A DNA stretch of 58,042 nucleotides from Candidatus Aristotella avistercoris (GTDB taxonomy: Bacteria; Bacillota; Clostridia; Oscillospirales; Ruminococcaceae), in NCBI GenBank assembly GCA_904397835.1, contig CAJFOV010000015.1, positions 1 through 58,042 on the forward strand, read 5' to 3'. Positions within the stretch are counted from its first letter, which is position 1, and every line of letters starts with the position of its first letter. Shown here one piece after another: positions 51,621 through 58,042 of this stretch. The position numbers and the translations under genes are program-made. The notes below the pieces were generated by a model. The model was not told the DNA's origin and did not search any database. It saw only the letters and a program-made list of their open reading frames with translations.

Positions 51621-52671
51621 GTTCCTCACCCCCTGACGTGGAAACTGCCGGTTGTTTGGCAGCCTTGCCCTTTTTTCCCTGCTTTTTCTGCCAACCCCAA
51701 GGCTCCTTCCCTGTGAGTTTGCGCAGCAGCCGGGTCAGGGAGAACTCATAGTGGCCCAACAAGCCGCTGGGGCGGAAGATCATAACCACAATTAGCACCA
51801 CCGAGTAGACCACCATGCGGTAGTCTGCCACCTCGCGCAGCACCTCCGGGAGGATGGTCAGACCCACAGCCGCCACGATGGAGCCAGTGAGGGAGCCCAT
51901 GCCGCCCAGCACCACAATAACCAGAATGTCAATGGATTTCATAAAATTGAAGGTGCTTGCACCCAGCACGGAATAGTAGTGGGCATAGATGCCGCCGGCC
52001 ACACCAGCAAAAAAGGCCGCCACGACAAATGCCAGGACTTTATAATAGGTATTGGGGATTCCAGCCGCCTCGGAGGCGATGTCATCCTCTCGAATGGCGG
52101 TGATGGCCCGTCCATGGCGGGAGCGAATAAACAAAAACAGAATGGTCACAGACGCCACTGTCACCCAGAAGACCACCGGGAAGGTCGCAATGCGGGGAAT
52201 GCTCCGCAAGCCCTGGGCACCGCCGGTGATGGAGAGATTTTCAATGATGACACGGATAATTTCACCGAAGCCCAAGGTGATGATGGCCAGATAGTCCCCC
52301 TTCAGCCGCAGGGCCGGAATGCCAATGAGCAGGCCAAATACAGCTGCAAAGAGGCCGCCAACCACAAGAACCAATATTAAATGCAACCAGTTGGGAAGAT
52401 CCAAATCCACCATTGACTTGGACAAAATTCCCGCAGTGTAGGCTCCTACAGACATGAAGCCCGCATGACCCAGGGCGATCTCTCCCAAAAAGCCAGTGGT
52501 GATGTTCAAAGAGGTGGCGAGAATCACATTGATCATCACCAACATCAGGATCCCTTGGATATAGCCGCTCAACACCTTGCCTTCAATCAGACCCATGAGC
52601 ACCGCAAACAGGGCCACCACAGCAACAGCGTTGATCAAATAGGCCTGTAAGGTCTTTTTCTTGCTGTTCAT
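51613..52671 (-). CDS. livM: Branched-chain amino acid ABC permease LivM
   Basis: A 352-residue permease with about eight to ten membrane helices. Family blocks: NVILATSLNITTGFLGEIAL, GHAGFMSVGAYTAGIL, LKGDYLAIITLGFGEIIRVI and the ATPase-contact loop AIREDDIASEAAGI. The tail is Lys-rich and cytosolic. ATG 52671 follows AGGTGA by about nine bases and lies eight bases after the livH stop. Confidence 0.95.
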   Translation of the reverse strand: MNSKKKTLQAYLINAVAVVALFAVLMGLIEGKVLSGYIQGILMLVMINVILATSLNITTGFLGEIALGHAGFMSVGAYTAGILSKSMVDLDLPNWLHLILVLVVGGLFAAVFGLLIGIPALRLKGDYLAIITLGFGEIIRVIIENLSITGGAQGLRSIPRIATFPVVFWVTVASVTILFLFIRSRHGRAITAIREDDIASEAAGIPNTYYKVLAFVVAAFFAGVAGGIYAHYYSVLGASTFNFMKSIDILVIVVLGGMGSLTGSIVAAVGLTILPEVLREVADYRMVVYSVVLIVVMIFRPSGLLGHYEFSLTRLLRKLTGKEPWGWQKKQGKKGKAAKQPAVSTSGGEEHE

Positions 52672-52680
52672 CGCTGTCAC

Positions 52681-53577
52681 CTACACTTTCTCGCCAACAT
52701 TTTTGCCCAGAATCCCTGTGGGTTTTACCAGCAAAACAAGGATCAGGATGCCAAAAACCACAGCATCTGCCAATTGGGAAGAGATGTACATCTTGGTCAA
52801 ACTCTCTGCAATACCGATGACAAAACCGCCCAACATGGCGCCAGGGATGATGCCAATTCCCCCCAGAACTGCTGCGATAAAGGCTTTTAAGCCCAACATA
52901 GACCCCATGTATGGTTCCACCACTGGGTAGGCGGAGCAGTACATGATGGCCGCCACCGCCGCCAGAGCAGAACCGATGGCAAAGGTGACAGAGATGGTGG
53001 TGTTGGCATTGATGCCCATAAGAACCGCTGCCTGGGTGTCCTCTGACACGGCCCGCATAGCCTTGCCCATCTTGGTGCCCTTGACAAAGAGCTGCAACAA
53101 AATCATCAAAACAACAGAAAGCGCAATGGTGAGCACGGTTTTGCCCTCTACCTGAATGGAACCCACTGTGACCGCCGGAATATTGAAGATGGTGGGAACC
53201 GACCGGGGAGAAGAAGTAAATAACAACAGGAACAGATTCTCCAGGAACAAACTCATGGCGATGGCCGTGATGAGAACGCAGATCCTAGGGGCCTGACGCA
53301 GAGGTTTGTAGGCTACGCGCTCTGTTACAACGCCGATCAAGGCACATACGGCAACTGCAAGAAATACGCAGAGCCAGGCGGGAAGCCCAGCCGATACCAG
53401 TACCGGGATGCTGAATACCGCCATATATCCGCCCACCATGATGAAGTCACCGTGGGCAAAGTTGATCAGCTTTATAATTCCATAGACCATGGTATATCCC
53501 AGGGCCACCAGGGCGTAGACACTACCGATCTGCAAGCCATTGATGACCTGTTTGATAAAGATGATAAATTGGTCCAT
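52681..53577 (-). CDS. livH: Branched-chain amino acid ABC permease LivH
   Basis: A 298-residue permease with about eight membrane helices. It has the LivH N terminus VINGLQIGSVYALVALGYTM and VYGIIKLINFAHGDFIMVGG, and the ATPase-contact loop GKAMRAVSEDTQAAVLMGIN. The ribosome site is weak (GGTG seven bases away; GGAGG is about 20 away), which may keep permease levels below those of the binding protein. It follows the livK terminator hairpin. Confidence 0.95.
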   Translation of the reverse strand: MDQFIIFIKQVINGLQIGSVYALVALGYTMVYGIIKLINFAHGDFIMVGGYMAVFSIPVLVSAGLPAWLCVFLAVAVCALIGVVTERVAYKPLRQAPRICVLITAIAMSLFLENLFLLLFTSSPRSVPTIFNIPAVTVGSIQVEGKTVLTIALSVVLMILLQLFVKGTKMGKAMRAVSEDTQAAVLMGINANTTISVTFAIGSALAAVAAIMYCSAYPVVEPYMGSMLGLKAFIAAVLGGIGIIPGAMLGGFVIGIAESLTKMYISSQLADAVVFGILILVLLVKPTGILGKNVGEKV

Positions 53578-53654
53578 CGCTTTGCACCAAGCCTTTCCTC
53601 CCCCATGCTATGAGTCTCTCCTGGGGATCACATTCTGCAAATTAATTGCGGTTG

Positions 53655-53697
53655 AAAAAGGCGGTGGGGCAGTGCCCATGGTTGGACTGCCCCGCCG
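53655..53697 (-). terminator. Intergenic terminator between livK and livH
   Basis: Minus strand GGCGGGGCAGT / ACTGCCCC-ACCGCC with a 12-base loop, then TTTTT. As livHMGF shows no promoter of its own, this is probably a partial terminator that makes the binding protein mRNA more abundant. Confidence 0.7.
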
Positions 53698-53724
53698 GTT
53701 TTGGGAACTGGGTCCCAGGTTTTT

Positions 53725-54888
53725 TTATTCGTCGCCCACCTTGCCAGCAACCACTGCCTGACCATTTTCGATCTTCTGAATGGTGGCCTCTTTGATGGGA
53801 TCGCCCTGTTCGTCAAACTGGATATGACCGGTGACGCCCTGGAAATCCAGGTTCTTCAGAGCTTCCACAATGGCTGTGGCATCGGTGGAACCAGCCTCCT
53901 GAATGGCCTGCACCATCATATAGGCGGAGTCGTAACCCAGGCCAGCAAAGGAGGTGGGATCCGTGCCGTATTTCTCACGGTAGCTGTTCACAAAGTTGGA
54001 GACCTTCTCGTCGGTATCGGTCATGGAGTAGTGGCATGCAAAGTAGCAATTCTCTGCATCGCTGACCCGGTCGCCCAAGGTTTGAATGACGCCATCCCAG
54101 CCGTCGCCACCCAGCATGGGCTTGTCAAAGCCGACCTCTCTGGCCTGTTGAATGATCAGGGAGACGGTGCCATAGTAGTCAGGCAGGAACAGAACGTCCG
54201 GATCTGCCGCCTGGATCTTGGTCAGCTGGCTCTTGAAGTCCTTGTCATCGGCGCCATAGGCCTCTTGGGCCACAACTTCCATTCCCAGCTCGCCGGCACG
54301 CTCCACAAAGGCCTGTGCCAGACCATTGGAGTAGTCATCCGAGGTGTTGTAAAGAACCGCCACCTTGGTAGCGCCCAGATCTTCAGAAGCAAAGGTAGCC
54401 ATGACACGGCCCTGGAAGGGGTCGATGAAGCAGGTGCGGAAGACATTCTCACCATAGGTGGTGATATCTGCTCCGGTGCCAGTGGGAGTCAGCATGGGCA
54501 CGCCGTTGCCCGCCTCATAGTCAGATCCAGCAACCTCGGCCACTGCGATGCAGGGCTTTGTGGTCACATCACCCAGCAGGGCGACAATGCCGTCGCTCAT
54601 CAGTCTCTGGTAAGCAGTCACAGCCTCGGTCACATCGCCCTTCTCATCCAGGATGTTCAGAGAGATCTGCTGGCCGTTGACGCCGCCTGCAGCATTGATT
54701 TCATCAATGGCCAATTGAATCCCATTCTTTGTTGCATTTCCATAGTCCGAAACTTCGCCGCTCAGGGGAGCCAGAACCCCAATGCTCAAGGTATCCCCAC
54801 TGCCGCTTCCACTGTTGTCGCCGCATCCAGCGAAGAATGGAACCACCATAGATGCTGCCAGCGCACATGCCAGTAGTTTTTTCTTCAT
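53725..54888 (-). CDS. livK: Branched-chain amino acid ABC substrate-binding lipoprotein LivK
   Basis: A 387-residue periplasmic-binding-fold lipoprotein anchored outside the membrane. The signal peptide ends PFFAGC with lipidated Cys22. The mature part has the family opening LSIGVLAPLSGEVSDYGNAT then KNGIQLAIDEINAAGGVNGQ, and later IGVL/VALLGDVTTKP ligand-pocket blocks. ATG 54888 follows GGAGG by eight bases. It binds Leu/Ile/Val or a related amino acid. First gene of the liv operon. Confidence 0.96.
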   Translation of the reverse strand: MKKKLLACALAASMVVPFFAGCGDNSGSGSGDTLSIGVLAPLSGEVSDYGNATKNGIQLAIDEINAAGGVNGQQISLNILDEKGDVTEAVTAYQRLMSDGIVALLGDVTTKPCIAVAEVAGSDYEAGNGVPMLTPTGTGADITTYGENVFRTCFIDPFQGRVMATFASEDLGATKVAVLYNTSDDYSNGLAQAFVERAGELGMEVVAQEAYGADDKDFKSQLTKIQAADPDVLFLPDYYGTVSLIIQQAREVGFDKPMLGGDGWDGVIQTLGDRVSDAENCYFACHYSMTDTDEKVSNFVNSYREKYGTDPTSFAGLGYDSAYMMVQAIQEAGSTDATAIVEALKNLDFQGVTGHIQFDEQGDPIKEATIQKIENGQAVVAGKVGDE

Positions 54889-54938
54889 ACTCTCTTCCTC
54901 CGTTTCCAATGTTGTGTACCGGGCCAGTGCCCTACATT

Positions 54939-55020
54939 ACCGCTCTATGCTGCAAGTTTCTACCTCTCCTTCTTGCAGTTCCGTTATTGACAGCTTGCAT
55001 TGGATCTGTAATATAGCGGT
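54939..55020 (-). promoter_or_regulatory. Structured leader of livK
   Basis: In the 150-base leader ACCGCT (55020-55015) can pair with AGCGGT (54944-54939), enclosing the hairpin CTGCAAG (54978-54972) / CTTGCAG (54956-54950). No terminator separates it from livK, so any control would be on translation or stability. No riboswitch family recognised. Confidence 0.4.
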
Positions 55021-55044
55021 ATAAAGCGTTAATGTTTGAAATTC

Positions 55045-55073
55045 ATTATAGAGAAATCAACTTGAAAATACAA
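55045..55073 (-). promoter_or_regulatory. Sigma-A promoter of the liv operon
   Basis: TTGTAT (55073-55068), 17 bases, TATAAT (55050-55045). Start predicted near 55038. This and the tRNA promoter account for the AT-rich 54889-55324 gap. Confidence 0.75.
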
Positions 55074-55280
55074 TTGACGTTTTTGCCAAGGTATTCCTTC
55101 TTTTTTGCCTCGTTTTTATAAATATACACAGTCAAGGTTCTTTCTCTTTTAAAATCCGCTCAATTTTTCCCTTTTTATTCCAAATTATTATACTATTAGT
55201 ATTAATTTGGAATATGGAATCAGATGCGTCAAAGTACAAATGGCTTTCAGAAACTGTGTGAAAAAAATAAAAAAAGGGGC

Positions 55281-55309
55281 TAGACAAACATCTGCAAATG
55301 TTATATAAT
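55281..55309 (+). promoter_or_regulatory. Promoter of tRNA-Val
   Basis: TAGACA (55281-55286), 17 bases, TATAAT (55304-55309), 15 bases before the tRNA. Confidence 0.75.
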
Positions 55310-55324
55310 AGAGTTGTTCCGTTT

Positions 55325-55401
55325 GGAGGCATAGCTCAGCTGGTTAGAGTGCCTGCTTCACACGCAGGAGGTCGCAGGTTCGAGCCCCGCTGTCTCCACC
55401 A
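55325..55401 (+). tRNA. tRNA-Val (CAC)
   Basis: 77 bases forming a full cloverleaf. Acceptor GGAGGCA / TGTCTCC (one wobble), D-arm AGCTCAGCTGGTTAGAGT, anticodon arm CCTGC-TTCACAC-GCAGG with anticodon CAC (reads GUG, Val), T-arm with GGTTCGAGCCC, and an encoded CCA at 55399-55401. Own promoter and terminator, so it is a single-gene unit. Confidence 0.96.
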
Positions 55402-55435
55402 AAACTCCGCAAGTGTGATCACTTGCGGAGTTTTT
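55402..55435 (+). terminator. Terminator of tRNA-Val
   Basis: AAACTCCGCAAGTG / CACTTGCGGAGTTT, 14-bp stem, loop TGAT, then TTTTT. It begins directly after the CCA end. Confidence 0.9.
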
Positions 55436-55469
55436 CTGTGTTTCATACTTACCAATGATCTGTATTTTG

Positions 55470-55569
55470 AGGTCAAGTTCACTTCCATCGGTAAAAATCG
55501 CTTGACCTTTCCTTTATCGCCTATCGTTCCAGCCAGGACAGAGGGGTGGGCATCCCTCTGTCCTTTTTC
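55470..55569 (+). ncRNA. Possible short RNA ending at an intrinsic terminator
   Basis: An AGGTCAAG / CTTGACCT stem (55470-55508) is followed by the terminator AGGACAGAGGG / CCCTCTGTCCT plus TTTTTC (55535-55569). The terminator is upstream of the metY-type promoter and after the tRNA terminator, so it needs its own transcript. A promoter was not identified with confidence, and no SAM riboswitch motif is present. Confidence 0.3.
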
Positions 55570-55592
55570 TTTTGTCCATGGAGCGCCGCCGT

Positions 55593-55620
55593 TTGCAAAC
55601 CCCAGCTTTTGTGCTATGAT
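55593..55620 (+). promoter_or_regulatory. Promoter of the metY-type gene
   Basis: TTGCAA (55593-55598), 16 bases ending TGC, TATGAT (55615-55620). Extended -10, about 75 bases before the ATG. Confidence 0.6.
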
Positions 55621-55696
55621 GGAGGAGAAACCTACGGATCAGCGGGGGGGATCAGGGCCCCCGTCTACCAAAATCCAAATGGAGGGAATGATACCA

Positions 55697-56962
55697 ATGA
55701 AACTGGAAACCCAATGCCTCCACGAAGGCTACACTCCCGGCAACGGGGACACCCGCACCCTACCCATCTACCAGAGTACCACCTACACCTATGATTCCAC
55801 CGATCACATTGGCGCGCTCTTTGATCTGACTGCTCCGGGGCACATGTATTCCCGGATCTCCAACCCCACGGTGGATGCGGTGGAGCAGAAAATCGCCGCC
55901 CTGGAGGGGGGCGTGGGCGCTCTGTGCACCTCCTCCGGCCAGGCTGCCACCCTCATCGCCGTGCTGAATATCCTCAACGCGGGGGATCATCTGGTGAGCA
56001 CCGGCACCATCTATGGCGGCACCATCAACCTGTTGGCCGTGACCCTCAAACGCCTGGGGATCGAAACCACCTTTGTGGACGCCGATGCCAGTGAGGAGGA
56101 GCTGCAGAAGGCTTTCCAGCCCAACACCAAGGCGGTCTTTGGCGAGACCATTGCAAACCCCGCCATTGCAGTGCTGGACATTGAAAAATTTGCCCGCCTG
56201 GCCCACAAAAATGGGGTTCCTCTCATTGTGGACAACACCTTTGCAACCCCCTTCCTCTGCCGCCCCTTTGAATATGGGGCAGATATTGTGCTGCACTCCA
56301 CCACCAAATATATGGATGGCCACGCGGTGCAGATGGGCGGCGTCATTGTGGACAGCGGCAACTTCGACTGGACCAACGGGAAGTTCCCCGCCTTCACCCA
56401 GCCGGATGACTCCTATCATGGGCTGATCTACACCCAGTCCTTTGGCAAGGCCGCCTACATCACCAAGGCCCGTGTCCAGCTGATGCGGGACTTCGGCGCC
56501 TGCCAGAGCGCCTTTGGCGCCTTTTTGCTGAACCTGGGTCTGGAGACCCTGCCCCTGCGCATGGAGCGCCACTGCCAGAATGCCGACCGGGTGGCCCACT
56601 TTTTGGCCCAGTCCGAAAAGGTGGAGTCGGTCAGCTACCCCACTTTGGAGGGCAACCCCTACCGGGAGCTGGCCCAAAAATACCTGCCCAAGGGCTCCAG
56701 CGGCGTGGTATCTTTCACCATCCGGGGTGGACGGGATGCTGCTGTGCGCTTTATGGACAGCCTGAAGCTGGCCTCCCTGGTGGTCCATGTGGCGGACATC
56801 CGTACCTGTGCCCTCCACCCGGCCAGTGCAACCCACCGCCAGCTCACCGATGCGCAGCTGGTGGCCGCCGGCATCAACCCCGGTCTGATCCGCCTGTCGG
56901 TGGGTCTGGAACACATTGACGACATTTTGGAGGACCTGAGCCAGGCCCTGGCAAAGGTATAG
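55697..56962 (+). CDS. O-acetylhomoserine sulfhydrylase-type PLP enzyme
   Basis: A 421-residue Cys/Met-metabolism PLP enzyme. Lys204 in LHSTTKYMDGH binds PLP; SRISNPTVDAVEQKIAALEG, SSGQAATLIAVLNIL and VDNTFATPFLCRP are family blocks. Length and the late insert with QPDDSYHGLIYTQSFGKAAY fit O-acetylhomoserine aminocarboxypropyltransferase (MetY), making homocysteine from O-acetylhomoserine and sulfide. Methionine gamma-lyase is the alternative. ATG 55697 lies ten bases after GGAGGG. No SAM riboswitch seen. Confidence 0.9.
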   Translation: MKLETQCLHEGYTPGNGDTRTLPIYQSTTYTYDSTDHIGALFDLTAPGHMYSRISNPTVDAVEQKIAALEGGVGALCTSSGQAATLIAVLNILNAGDHLVSTGTIYGGTINLLAVTLKRLGIETTFVDADASEEELQKAFQPNTKAVFGETIANPAIAVLDIEKFARLAHKNGVPLIVDNTFATPFLCRPFEYGADIVLHSTTKYMDGHAVQMGGVIVDSGNFDWTNGKFPAFTQPDDSYHGLIYTQSFGKAAYITKARVQLMRDFGACQSAFGAFLLNLGLETLPLRMERHCQNADRVAHFLAQSEKVESVSYPTLEGNPYRELAQKYLPKGSSGVVSFTIRGGRDAAVRFMDSLKLASLVVHVADIRTCALHPASATHRQLTDAQLVAAGINPGLIRLSVGLEHIDDILEDLSQALAKV

Positions 56963-56972
56963 ACGAATATAG

Positions 56973-57001
56973 AAAGGGCGCGGTCGTTTGCCGCGCCCTT
57001 T
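56973..57001 (+). terminator. Hairpin between metY-type and mscS genes
   Basis: AAAGGGCGCGG / CCGCGCCCTTT, 11-bp stem, 7-base loop, only three T. It lies directly before the mscS ribosome site, so read-through is likely. Confidence 0.55.
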
Positions 57002-57019
57002 GATTCAGGAGGTTTTCAA

Positions 57020-57847
57020 ATGGATCAACTTCTTGCCCTCTCCTCCCCCATCACCTTCTCCCAGGTGTGGAACACCTTTTTGGACTTTTTGCCCCACTTG
57101 GCCTTTGCCCTGGTCATCTTTGGAGTTGGCATGCTCCTGATCCGGTTTGTGGTTGGGCTAGTGGGCAAATGGCTCGCCCGCTCCAAGATCGATGTGACCC
57201 TCCACGCCTTTATCCGCACTGCCATTAAAATCGCTCTGTGGGTGGTGCTGGCCATCATCTGTATGGAGCTGTTGGGCATTCCCACAGCCCCGGTTATCGC
57301 CTCCTTCAGCGTTATCGGCGTAGCCTTCTCCCTGGCCGCTCAGGACAGCTTGGCCAACGTGGCCAGCGGGCTCATGCTTCTGGTGTCCAAGCCTTTCTCT
57401 GTGGGGGACTATGTCCAGATCGACGCCCTGGAGGGAACCGTCTCTGAGGTAGGCTTTGTACACACCATCCTCACTACCATTGACAACAAACACATCTGCA
57501 TTCCCAATTCAGATATCACCACCGACCGGATCATCAACTACTCCTCGGAGCCCTACCGCCGGCTGGATATCATCTATCACATCGGCTACGAAGATGATTT
57601 TGACCTGGCCCGTTCCCTCCTGCTACAGGCCATCGAAAGCAGTCAGATGGCCCAAAAGGATCCCCCGCCGCTGGTGCGTATGAACCAACACGGGGACAGT
57701 GCCATCGACATCATTTGCCAGGTCTGGGTACCCAGCGGCCAATATTTGGAGCTAAAATATTACCTCAACGAGGAGGTCAAGCGTCAGTTTGACGCCCACC
57801 ACATTTCGATTCCCTATCAGCAGGTGGAAGTCCATCTGCACTCCTAG
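57020..57847 (+). CDS. mscS: Small-conductance mechanosensitive channel (MscS family)
   Basis: A 275-residue MscS channel that opens under membrane tension to release solutes after osmotic downshock. Three membrane helices (about 25-50, 65-85, 90-120). The pore helix has FSVIGVAFSLAAQDSLANVA followed by SGLMLL, and the beta domain has KPFSVGDYVQIDALEGTVSE and the IPNSDITTDRIINYS motif. AGGAGG seven bases before the ATG. Last gene in the window. Confidence 0.95.
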   Translation: MDQLLALSSPITFSQVWNTFLDFLPHLAFALVIFGVGMLLIRFVVGLVGKWLARSKIDVTLHAFIRTAIKIALWVVLAIICMELLGIPTAPVIASFSVIGVAFSLAAQDSLANVASGLMLLVSKPFSVGDYVQIDALEGTVSEVGFVHTILTTIDNKHICIPNSDITTDRIINYSSEPYRRLDIIYHIGYEDDFDLARSLLLQAIESSQMAQKDPPPLVRMNQHGDSAIDIICQVWVPSGQYLELKYYLNEEVKRQFDAHHISIPYQQVEVHLHS

Positions 57848-57994
57848 TCATCTTTTACAGTGCACTTCTAACAAAGGGAGGGCGGTTTTACCGCCTGCAC
57901 TTGTCAAGAGAAAGTAGACAGTAAAAAGAATATTTATCAGAAGCCCCGTTCGGTTTTGTGAGCCGCCCCAGTAAAAACGGACAATAGACAAAAT

Positions 57995-58037
57995 TCCCCT
58001 GATGTAGGAAAATAGAAGTACTACATCAGGGGGATTT
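57995..58037 (+). terminator. Hairpin at window end
   Basis: CCCCTGATGTAG (57996-58007) / CTACATCAGGGG (58021-58032) followed by GATTTTTA. Probable terminator of mscS or of a unit just inside the window edge. The 57848-57994 stretch has no gene. Confidence 0.6.
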
Positions 58038-58042
58038 TTATA

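Noticed and set aside
55434-55696. SAM riboswitch upstream of the metY-type gene
   Set aside because: None of the conserved S-box blocks is present, and the gene has its own promoter after the terminator.
1-58042. CRISPR array, prophage or complete transposon
   Set aside because: No regularly spaced direct repeats, integrase, transposase or phage structural genes were found; the only direct repeats are the eutM genes and the Cys modules of the secreted protein.

Overview
The window is about 58 kb of a GC-rich (roughly 60 percent by eye) low-GC-Gram-positive-type genome. Gene content and style (AAGGAGG ribosome sites, rpoB with a Firmicutes-type N terminus, EutVW antitermination, DUF951, DUF6440, ECF sigma with an RsgI-like partner, encoded CCA on tRNA) point to a gut Clostridia member, probably Oscillospirales (Flavonifractor/Intestinimonas/Lawsonibacter-like). 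The genus is an inference. Strong GC bias at third codon positions creates many long antisense open frames, which are ignored here.

Layout. 1-5.4 kb: the 5' 1106 codons of rpoB (minus) behind its own consensus promoter, then an ECF sigma / RsgI-like anti-sigma / Cys-rich secreted protein cluster. 5.5-10.6 kb: one six-gene housekeeping operon (DUF951, prfA, tsaC, coaE, lytic transglycosylase, M18 aminopeptidase). 10.7-18.8 kb: S1-domain protein, short-chain dehydrogenase, rarA, a DUF2752 gene with glyA, an NSS sodium symporter and a PAP2 phosphatase. 18.8-29.3 kb: carbon metabolism (aldehyde dehydrogenase, two-part UxaA-type dehydratase, nitrilase-family amidase, patatin, CdaR-type regulator divergent from glycerate kinase, M20 amidohydrolase, EamA exporter).

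29.4-48.0 kb is the centrepiece. It is a 17-gene minus-strand ethanolamine utilisation microcompartment operon (eutV-A-B-C-L-E-M-M-T, pduL, a TIGR02536-type gene, eutN, pduS, pduT, eutS, eutP, eutG). It mixes Eut and Pdu parts. Ethanolamine is split by EutBC to ammonia and acetaldehyde. EutE and EutG dismutate acetaldehyde to acetyl-CoA and ethanol, and PduL makes acetyl phosphate. EutT and PduS supply adenosylcobalamin, EutA reactivates the lyase, and EutL/M/M/S/N plus PduT form the shell. The likely sensor kinase EutW is not beside eutV but about 16 kb downstream, in an operon with a large SF2 helicase that carries two predicted membrane segments. The eutV leader contains what I read as a dual hexaloop (A1/G4) ANTAR antitermination element overlapping a terminator hairpin, directly behind a strong sigma-A promoter.

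48.2-58.0 kb: a CNNM/HlyC-type transporter gene behind a long structured leader ending in an intrinsic terminator (candidate riboswitch/attenuator), a complete branched-chain amino acid ABC operon (livKHMGF), tRNA-Val(CAC), an O-acetylhomoserine sulfhydrylase-type gene and a small mechanosensitive channel gene.

Most worth testing: the eutV ANTAR element; the structured leader of the CNNM gene; a plus-strand promoter/terminator pair that implies a short RNA crossing the rpoB promoter; the ECF/RsgI/Cys-rich cluster with His-rich tails; and the membrane helicase tied to EutW. No CRISPR array, rRNA, complete insertion sequence or prophage was seen.
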